5,714 nucleotides of DNA from Zoogloeaceae bacterium (GTDB taxonomy: Bacteria; Pseudomonadota; Gammaproteobacteria; Burkholderiales; Rhodocyclaceae): positions 1-5,714 of the forward strand of contig JAITDH010000189.1 of assembly GCA_031282665.1 (NCBI GenBank). Reading direction: 5' to 3'. Below the pieces are notes generated by a model. The model was given only the letters and a program-made list of their open reading frames with translations. It made no database searches and had not been told where the DNA came from. This document shows positions 1-4,391 of the stretch, in pieces (within the stretch, counting starts at the first letter, position 1; each line of letters opens with the position of its first letter). The position numbers were made by a program, and so were the translations under genes.

Positions 1-69
1 TTACAGCATAAAATCCATCGAATCCCGCATCGGGAAGCCCAAATGTGAAAAATTACCCTCCCAACTCAA

Positions 70-357
70 ATGATCCGCTCCGCCTGCGGTGCCTGGAAAA
101 AGAGTTTTGCAAAAGGCTCTGATGACTTGCTGCAAAGCCTGAAGGAAGCTGGAGCGATTGCTCGCAAGGAAGCCCCGGCCTCGCGCCGTTTCAAGATCGT
201 GCCGCCAGATGTGAGGGCGGTGCGCGAACAGATCGGGCTGTCGCAAAGCGAGTTTGCCTGTCTGATGCAGGTCAGTGTCAGGACATTGCAAAGCTGGGAA
301 CAACATCGCCGCAACCCCACCGGCCCTGCCCTGGCCCTCAAAACCCTGCATGTTTGA
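70..357 (+). CDS. XRE/HTH transcriptional regulator, NadS/HigA-like antitoxin, possibly C-terminally clipped
   Basis: The gene encodes a 95-residue protein without membrane segments. Residues about 19-32 (DLLQSLKEAGAIAR) match the N-terminal helix of NadS-type antitoxins, which is followed by the PPDVRAVRE segment (45-53). A Cro/C1-type helix-turn-helix runs from about 56 to 82 (GLSQSEFACLMQVSVRTLQS, then WEQHRRNPTGPA). In this family the protein usually binds its own promoter and neutralises a RelE/HigB-like toxin encoded just upstream. No complete toxin is visible here. The family normally continues after the GPA turn with another helix of about 10-15 residues, but this protein stops at GPALALKTLHV, so the end may be truncated. 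The ATG at 70 has no Shine-Dalgarno site. It overlaps (ATGA) the stop of a frame that is open from position 2, which would fit translational coupling to an upstream gene. About ten residues precede the usual family start, so an internal TTG at 127 is possible but would shorten the first helix. Confidence 0.72.
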   Translation: MIRSACGAWKKSFAKGSDDLLQSLKEAGAIARKEAPASRRFKIVPPDVRAVREQIGLSQSEFACLMQVSVRTLQSWEQHRRNPTGPALALKTLHV

Positions 358-372
358 GGATCTTCACGATCC
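358..372. repeat. Short perfect inverted repeat after the antitoxin stop codon
   Basis: GGATC (358-362) and GATCC (368-372) flank a TTCAC loop, directly after the TGA at 355-357 and just before the converging rlmL stop (379-381). It could form a small 5-bp hairpin between the convergent genes. No T-tract follows on either strand, so this is not a recognisable intrinsic terminator. A chance occurrence is quite possible. Confidence 0.3.
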
Positions 373-378
373 GCCAAT

Positions 379-1569
379 CTACACACTCTCCGCCCCCGCG
401 CTCTCCGTGCCGCGTTTTTCCCGGTTGCTGCCCGCCACCATTTCGATTTCATACAGGCGGCATTCCAGCGCGCCGTTGAAAAGCGGGGTCTTGCGGCGGG
501 GTTTCAGGCGCAGGAGGCCGGGGAAAGCGGGGTCGGAGGTCAGGATCGCGGCCAGCCAGCCGGGGTAACGGCGTTTCAGGACGCTGCCCATGGCGGGATA
601 GAGTTGCTGAAGTTGCTCGGTTTCGCCGATGCGCTCGCCATAGGGCGGGTTGGCGACCAGGATGCCGGGCGCGGTGGTGGGCGGGGCGCTGTCCAGGAAA
701 TCCTGCCGGGCGACTTCGACCACGCCTTCTAGGCCAGCGTTGCGGAGATTCGCCTGGGTCGCGCGTACCGCGCGAGGGTCGCTGTCGCGCGCCCAGATGT
801 CGAGGAAACGGTTTTCCCGCACGCTGGCGAAGGCTTGCGCGCGAATTTCCCGCCACAGGTCGCGCTGGTATGTCTTCAGGCTTTCGAAGCCGAAGCGCGG
901 GCGTTCCAGGCCGGGCGGGCGGTTCAGGGCGATACAGGCGGCTTCCAGGACGAAGGTGCCGCCGCCGCACATCGGGTCGAGAAGGGGAATGCCGGGTTGC
1001 CAGCCGACGCGTTGCAGGATGCCCGCCGCCAGGTTTTCCTTCAGCGGCGCTTCCACGTTGGCGTGGCGTAGGCCGCGCTGCCAGAGCGGCGCGCCGGAGG
1101 TGTCGAGGTAGAGGACGCTTTCCTGCCGGGAGAGATAAACCTGGATGCGCACGTCCGGATCGGCCGTGTCGACGTCGGGCCGCTGCCCGCTGGCGTCGCG
1201 GAAACGGTCGCAGACGGCGTCCTTGACGCGCAGGGTGACGAAGTCGATGCTCTTCAGGGGCGAGCGGCTGGCGGTGGTGTGCACCCGGAAGGAGGCGGAA
1301 AGATCGAAATGCCGTTCCCAGGGGATTTCCCGCGCTTGCCGGTAGATATCTTCTTCTCCCTTTTCCGGCCGGTAGGAGGCGCTGGAAAGCCGCCACAGGA
1401 TGCGGGTGGCCAGCCGCGAGGAAAGGTTGGCGCGGTAGCAGACCGCCCAGTCGCCGCGGAAGAGAAGCCCGCCGGGCACGGGGCGGAGGTTTTGCGCGCC
1501 GGTGGCGGCGAGTTCCTGGGCGAGGAGTTCTTCCAGGCCGCGCGGGCAGGTGGCGAAAAAATGTTCCAT
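379..1569 (-). CDS. rlmL: THUMP-domain 23S rRNA (guanine-N2) methyltransferase, RlmL type
   Basis: This 396-residue cytoplasmic enzyme is predicted to transfer a methyl group from S-adenosylmethionine to a guanine N2 of 23S rRNA (m2G2445 in the E. coli RlmL half). Residues about 45-157 form the RNA-binding THUMP region. The class I methyltransferase fold follows: motif I is LLDPMCGGGTF (196-206), the acidic residue after the second strand lies in WARDSDP (259-265), and the catalytic NPPYGERIG motif sits at 307-315. Length and architecture match the stand-alone family. The C-terminal RlmK half that makes the E. coli protein about 700 residues is absent. A short hydrophilic tail (about 380-396) lies beyond the conserved fold. 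The ATG at 1569 is 13 bp downstream of the hemJ stop, with only a weak GGAA-like site before it, so translation probably depends on coupling within the hemJ-rlmL unit. The stop is TAG. The exact target base is inferred from the family, not visible. Confidence 0.9.
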   Translation of the reverse strand: MEHFFATCPRGLEELLAQELAATGAQNLRPVPGGLLFRGDWAVCYRANLSSRLATRILWRLSSASYRPEKGEEDIYRQAREIPWERHFDLSASFRVHTTASRSPLKSIDFVTLRVKDAVCDRFRDASGQRPDVDTADPDVRIQVYLSRQESVLYLDTSGAPLWQRGLRHANVEAPLKENLAAGILQRVGWQPGIPLLDPMCGGGTFVLEAACIALNRPPGLERPRFGFESLKTYQRDLWREIRAQAFASVRENRFLDIWARDSDPRAVRATQANLRNAGLEGVVEVARQDFLDSAPPTTAPGILVANPPYGERIGETEQLQQLYPAMGSVLKRRYPGWLAAILTSDPAFPGLLRLKPRRKTPLFNGALECRLYEIEMVAGSNREKRGTESAGAESV

Positions 1570-1582
1570 GTCGGGTTCCGGG

Positions 1583-2008
1583 TCAGAAAAAGGGCTTCAG
1601 GACGGCGAGGAAGACCACGGCGAACATGATGAGGGTGGGCACTTCGTTGAAGACCCGGAACCAGACATGGCCGCGTGTATTCGTTCCGTCCCGGAAGCGG
1701 CGCAGCAAGACGCCGCAATAAAAGTTGTAGGCGACGAGGAAGACGACCAGCAGGGTCTTGATGTGCAGCCAGGCGCCCGTGTAGCCGAAGCCGAACCACA
1801 GCCACAGGCCCAGCAGCACCGCGAGCAGGCCCAGCGGGGTCATGAAGCGGTAGAGTTTGCCCGCCATGCGCAACAGGCGCTCTTTTTCCGCCACGCTGTC
1901 GGCGGGCACCATCGCCAGGTTGACGAACAGGCGCGGCAGGTAGAAAAGCCCGGCGAACCAGGAGATGACGAGCGCGATGTGCAGGGATTTATAGATGAGC
2001 ATGGACAT
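1583..2008 (-). CDS. hemJ: HemJ-type protoporphyrinogen IX oxidase (UPF0093/CopD-like membrane protein)
   Basis: This 141-residue inner-membrane protein has four hydrophobic segments at about 5-25, 54-74, 80-100 and 122-140. It matches the HemJ/UPF0093 family, which oxidises protoporphyrinogen IX to protoporphyrin IX, the next-to-last step of haem synthesis. Family landmarks are visible. They are His10 in the first helix (KSLHIALVISWFAGLFYLPR), Arg26 just after it, Lys84 in LHIKTLLV, and the RVFNEVP turn (118-124) before the last helix. The conserved His and Lys are the residues linked to haem binding and activity in the family. Length is typical. The start at 2008 is supported by an AAGGAA site five bases upstream. 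A second in-frame ATG lies two codons later but is less well spaced. The gene leads the hemJ-rlmL unit. Automated pipelines often label this protein CopD family, but it lacks the larger CopD copper-resistance architecture. Confidence 0.85.
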   Translation of the reverse strand: MSMLIYKSLHIALVISWFAGLFYLPRLFVNLAMVPADSVAEKERLLRMAGKLYRFMTPLGLLAVLLGLWLWFGFGYTGAWLHIKTLLVVFLVAYNFYCGVLLRRFRDGTNTRGHVWFRVFNEVPTLIMFAVVFLAVLKPFF

Positions 2009-2013
2009 GGGGG

Positions 2014-2019
2014 TTCCTT
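2014..2019 (-). promoter_or_regulatory. Ribosome-binding site of hemJ
   Basis: On the minus strand AAGGAA stands five bases before the ATG at 2008. It fixes the hemJ start at the first of two nearby ATG codons. The pyrimidine-rich heptad repeat directly upstream contains UUCCU in the mRNA, which could pair with the AGGAA of this site. Confidence 0.65.
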
Positions 2020-2023
2020 GGGG

Positions 2024-2058
2024 TCAGAGGACAGGAGGCAGGAGACAGGAAACAGGGC
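2024..2058. repeat. Imperfect 7-bp tandem repeat, about five units, in the hemJ leader
   Basis: Five consecutive heptads can be read on the plus strand: TCAGAGG (2024), ACAGGAG (2031), GCAGGAG (2038), ACAGGAA (2045) and ACAGGGC (2052). The middle three are the closest to each other. On the hemJ mRNA this is a pyrimidine-rich series of CCUGNNN units ending shortly before the Shine-Dalgarno site. It could have arisen by replication slippage, or it could be one copy of a dispersed genomic repeat. No function is shown by the sequence. Confidence 0.6.
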
Positions 2059-2071
2059 GCGCGTTGCGCGC
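2057..2071. repeat. GC-rich hairpin GCGCGC-GTT-GCGCGC upstream of hemJ
   Basis: Two copies of GCGCGC (2057-2062 and 2066-2071) flank a three-base loop and can fold into a strong small hairpin. Each arm is itself a palindrome, so register slippage is possible. It directly abuts the heptad repeat and would lie in the 5' leader of hemJ if transcription starts further upstream (around 2100-2150). No U-tract follows in either direction, so an attenuator is not demonstrated. Confidence 0.4.
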
Positions 2072-2169
2072 TTTGTGGGCTGCGGTCTGTGATCGGAATG
2101 TACTTGCGAAAACACATGGTAGACTTTTATCTTTTTGTACGGACGGCATTTTAGCCCATGCGCGAATGA

Positions 2170-2186
2170 CCCGATGCGCGATCGGG
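2170..2186. promoter_or_regulatory. Candidate operator: CCCGAT-N5-ATCGGG inverted repeat in the divergent intergenic region
   Basis: A perfect 6-bp inverted repeat (2170-2175 and 2181-2186) with a GCGCG spacer lies between divergent hemJ and the DUF4240 gene. ATGCGCGA also occurs twice, at 2158-2165 and 2174-2181, exactly 16 bp apart. The second copy overlaps the inverted repeat. Its symmetry and placement suit a dimeric repressor or activator site, but no regulator is identified and the site could be chance. Confidence 0.3.
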
Positions 2187-2211
2187 CGGGAGATAGTCAT
2201 GCGGCATCCTG

Positions 2212-2217
2212 TACAAT
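2212..2217 (+). promoter_or_regulatory. Candidate -10 box for the DUF4240 gene
   Basis: TACAAT matches the sigma-70 -10 consensus at five of six bases. It would place the transcript start near 2224, about 24 bases before the chosen ATG and just ahead of the Shine-Dalgarno site. There is no good TTGACA-like -35 at the right distance (around 2189-2194), so an activator would be needed or the match is accidental. Confidence 0.3.
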
Positions 2218-2234
2218 GCACGCCGTTCTGCAAA

Positions 2235-2240
2235 AGGAGG
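2235..2240 (+). promoter_or_regulatory. Strong ribosome-binding site that selects the start at 2248
   Basis: AGGAGG lies seven bases before the ATG at 2248 but only one base before the ATG at 2242. The spacing clearly favours 2248 as the true initiation codon. It is the strongest Shine-Dalgarno site in the window. Confidence 0.8.
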
Positions 2241-2247
2241 AATGACG

Positions 2248-2820
2248 ATGGATCGCGATCGATTCTGGCATCTCATCGACGCTGCCCGGAAAAAAGCCCT
2301 GAAGGAAGATGGTACCTGGGAGACGATGGCAAAACCCCTGACTGCCTCCCTGTCCGCGCTGGAGACGGAGGAAATTCTCACTTGGTCGCATATTTTCCAT
2401 GCATACCAGAAGATTTCCTACAAGCCCAAGCTGTGGGCGGCGGCCTATATCATGGAAGGCGGATGCAGTGACGATGGATTCGATTACTTTCGCGCCTGGC
2501 TTACCGCGCAGGGAAAGACCGTCTTTCTCGGCGCGCTCGCGGACCCGGATTCCCTCGCCAAGATCTGCAAGGTGGACGACGATTCCGGTTTCGAATTCGA
2601 GGACATGCTCGCCGTCGCGCGGGATGCCTGGTGCGCCAGGACCGGAAAACCGCGTGACCAGTTCTGGGATGCGGAAGAAAAATATACGCTCTCCGAAAAT
2701 ATTCGGCAGGACATCGTCCGCGAAATAAGTTACGCAAAGGACATCGATTGCGAATGGGATGAAGATGACGAAGATCTGGAAAAGCTGCTGCCGCGCCTGT
2801 ACCGGAAATTCGCGGAATGA
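2248..2820 (+). CDS. DUF4240 domain-containing protein
   Basis: This 190-residue soluble protein of unknown function has no signal peptide or membrane segment. The DUF4240 pattern is clear. An N-terminal FWHLIDAAR (6-14) leads into the hallmark segment at 62-90: LWAAAYIMEGGCSDDGFDYF (62-81), then RAWLTAQGK. ALADPDSLA (96-104) and FEDMLAVARDAW (117-128) follow. The C-terminus has the strongly acidic stretch WDEDDEDLEKLLPRL (170-184) seen in the family. Length is typical for a single-domain member. The start is set by the AGGAGG site; the in-frame ATG at 2242 is too close to it. The gene stands alone, divergent from hemJ and separated by 66 bp from the reductase gene. Its codon use looks somewhat less GC-rich than the reductase and argA (for example AAATATACG and GAAAATATT), a weak hint of a different history. 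No biochemical role can be assigned. Confidence 0.85.
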   Translation: MDRDRFWHLIDAARKKALKEDGTWETMAKPLTASLSALETEEILTWSHIFHAYQKISYKPKLWAAAYIMEGGCSDDGFDYFRAWLTAQGKTVFLGALADPDSLAKICKVDDDSGFEFEDMLAVARDAWCARTGKPRDQFWDAEEKYTLSENIRQDIVREISYAKDIDCEWDEDDEDLEKLLPRLYRKFAE

Positions 2821-2847
2821 TCCCTCCGCGCCCCCTTCCCCCGTTTT

Positions 2848-2867
2848 TTCACTGACCTTCACTGACC
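2848..2867. repeat. Perfect 10-bp tandem duplication upstream of the reductase gene
   Basis: TTCACTGACC occurs twice head to tail (2848-2857 and 2858-2867), after a run of six T and ending 19 bp before the reductase ATG. Ten base pairs is about one helical turn, so both copies face the same side of the DNA. That would suit a tandem protein-binding site, but a simple slippage duplication is equally likely. Confidence 0.6.
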
Positions 2868-2886
2868 ACATACACGCAACATTCCC

Positions 2887-3900
2887 ATGAATTACCAGAT
2901 CACTGTCATGCCCAGCGGCGCGACCTGCACGGCGCGCGAAGATGAAACCATCCTGGAAGCCACGCTCCGGCAAGGCATCCTGCTTCCCTCCGGCTGCAAG
3001 AACGGTGCCTGCGGCGCCTGCAAGGGCAGCGTGCTGGCGGGAGACATCGAGCACGGCCACTACCAGCCGCACGCGCTCACCGCCGAGGAGCGGGAAGCGG
3101 GCAAGGCGCTTTTCTGCTGCGCCCGCGCCAGAAGCGACCTCGTCATCGAATGCCGGCAGGCCAGCCGCGCCGGGGAAATCGTCACCAAGCTCATGCCGGC
3201 GCGGATCGAGGCGCTGGAGAAGGCCGCGCCCGATGTCATCGTCCTGCGGCTGATGCTGCCCGCCAGCGAAACCCTCGCCTTCCGCGCCGGGCAATACATC
3301 GACATTCTCCTGCCGGAAAACCGGCGGCGCAGCTATTCGATCGCCAACGCGCCGGAAGAAAAAGGCTTCCTCGAACTGCACGTTCGCCGCGTCCCCGGCG
3401 GTTTCTTCACCACGCAGCTTTTCGAGACGATGAAAGTCAAGGACATCCTGCGCTTCGAAGGCCCGCACGGCAGCTTTTTCCTGCGCGAAGACTCGGTGAA
3501 GCCCGTCATTCTCCTCGCCAGCGGCACCGGCTTCGCCCCGATCAAATCCATCGTCGAACACACCCTCGCGCAGAAAATCCAGCGTTCCCTGCATATCTAC
3601 TGGGGCTGCCGCCGGCAGGCGGATCTTTACAGGCGCGCCCTGCCCGAACGGTGGGCGGCCGATCATCCGCACATTCGCCATACCCCGGTTCTTTCCATGC
3701 CGGATGCCGGCTGGAAAGGGCGCAGCGGCTATGTCCACGCCGCCGTCGCCGCCGACTACCCCGATCTTTCCGGACACGAGGTTTATGCCTGCGGCAATCC
3801 GGCGATGGTCGAAGCCGCCCGCCGCGATTTCCTCGCCCTGGGTCTGCCCGAAGAGGCTTTTTACGCCGATGCCTTTACCTTCGCCGAGCCTGGAAAATAG
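2887..3900 (+). CDS. 2Fe-2S ferredoxin/FAD/NAD(P)H oxidoreductase (CDP-6-deoxy-delta-3,4-glucoseen reductase-like)
   Basis: This 337-residue soluble electron-transfer protein should pass electrons from NAD(P)H through FAD to an iron-sulfur cluster and then to an unknown partner. An N-terminal plant-type ferredoxin domain (about 1-92) carries the 2Fe-2S ligands Cys37, Cys42 and Cys45 (SGCKNGACGACKG) plus a fourth at Cys77 or Cys78. The FAD domain (about 100-202) has the flavin motif RRSYSIANAP (147-156) and the GGFFTT loop (171-176). The NAD(P) domain (about 205-337) has ASGTGFAPIKS (211-221), YACGNPAMV (300-308) and the C-terminal YADAFTF (326-332). All cofactor motifs are intact and length is usual. 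Homologues are commonly called CDP-6-deoxy-glucoseen reductase (AscD/DdhD), but no deoxysugar genes are nearby, so the substrate is open. The ATG at 2887 lacks a Shine-Dalgarno site. The DUF192 gene begins four bases after the stop, so the two are very likely co-transcribed. Confidence 0.88.
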   Translation: MNYQITVMPSGATCTAREDETILEATLRQGILLPSGCKNGACGACKGSVLAGDIEHGHYQPHALTAEEREAGKALFCCARARSDLVIECRQASRAGEIVTKLMPARIEALEKAAPDVIVLRLMLPASETLAFRAGQYIDILLPENRRRSYSIANAPEEKGFLELHVRRVPGGFFTTQLFETMKVKDILRFEGPHGSFFLREDSVKPVILLASGTGFAPIKSIVEHTLAQKIQRSLHIYWGCRRQADLYRRALPERWAADHPHIRHTPVLSMPDAGWKGRSGYVHAAVAADYPDLSGHEVYACGNPAMVEAARRDFLALGLPEEAFYADAFTFAEPGK

Positions 3901-3904
3901 CGCC

Positions 3905-4345
3905 GTGGGAATCCTCTTCCGCCTTTTCCGCCATACTCTCCCGCTCATCCTGCTTTGTTGCGGCGCGGCTCTCCAGGCGGGAGAAATCCCGATGCCGCGC
4001 CGGCACTTGAGCGTCGGTTTCTACAATATCGAAGTGGAAGTCGCGGCGACGCCGGAAGACCGGATGCGAGGCTTGATGCAGCGCAAGAACCTGGCGGAAA
4101 ACGCCGGTATGCTGTTCGTTTTTCCCCAGGCCGAACGGCATTGCATGTGGATGAAAAACACCCTGATCCCCCTCTCGGTCGCCTTCCTCGACGATTCGGG
4201 GAAAATCCTCAACATCCGCGACATGCAGCCGCACAGCGAAGAAAGCCACTGCGCCGACGCGCCCGCCCGCTACGCGCTGGAAATGAACCGGGGCTGGTTC
4301 GCCAAAAAAGGCATCGCTCCCGGCGCGCGCATCCGGCTGCCCTGA
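3905..4345 (+). CDS. DUF192 family exported protein
   Basis: This 146-residue protein of unknown function is probably secreted to the periplasm. The N-terminus (RLFRHTLPLILLCCGAALQA, residues 6-25) reads as a signal peptide: basic residues, a hydrophobic core, then a likely cleavage around residues 22-25. The cysteines at 18-19 do not form a good lipobox. The mature part is a complete DUF192 domain. It has the TPEDRMRGLMQRKNL segment (49-63), GMLFVFP (68-74), the hallmark MWMKNTLIPLSVAFLDDSG (81-99), and the end motif ALEMNRGWFAKKGI (124-137). I chose the GTG at 3905 because it gives a compact signal peptide and a four-base gap after the reductase stop. The upstream in-frame ATG at 3869 would overlap the reductase and add twelve residues before the signal sequence. 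Only a weak GGAAA site precedes the GTG, so translation is probably coupled to the reductase. Confidence 0.85.
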   Translation: MGILFRLFRHTLPLILLCCGAALQAGEIPMPRRHLSVGFYNIEVEVAATPEDRMRGLMQRKNLAENAGMLFVFPQAERHCMWMKNTLIPLSVAFLDDSGKILNIRDMQPHSEESHCADAPARYALEMNRGWFAKKGIAPGARIRLP

Positions 4346-4391
4346 CCCTCTCTCCCTCCCTCCTTTTCCCGCACCGATCTCCCCGACGCCA

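Noticed and set aside
275..568. A 97-codon plus-strand frame continuing past the antitoxin stop, tested as a frameshifted C-terminus
   Set aside because: Its residues after the HTH region do not resemble the expected final helix of NadS/HigA proteins and it runs into rlmL on the other strand.
449..1396. A 315-codon minus-strand frame rich in Arg and Pro inside rlmL
   Set aside because: It is an out-of-frame shadow of the methyltransferase, with the Arg/Pro-rich composition typical of such frames.
1502..2092. A plus-strand frame of 196 codons opposite hemJ and the rlmL start
   Set aside because: Its translation is Glu/Gln/His-rich with no domain signature, while the opposite strand carries a clear four-helix HemJ.
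2811..2849. A possible intrinsic terminator after the DUF4240 gene: CGCGGA-N8-TCCGCG (2811-2830) with a T6 run at 2844-2849
   Set aside because: The hairpin arm overlaps the end of the coding region and the T-run is 13 bases away from the stem, so the geometry does not fit rho-independent termination.
2197..3948. A 583-codon open frame on the minus strand opposite the DUF4240 and reductase genes
   Set aside because: It is antisense to two well-recognised protein families, shows no motif of its own, and is the kind of long shadow frame expected in GC-rich coding DNA.
3921..3970. A lipoprotein signal in the DUF192 protein (LPLILLCCG)
   Set aside because: The residues before the cysteines are Leu-Leu rather than the small residues a lipobox requires, so an ordinary signal peptide is more likely.
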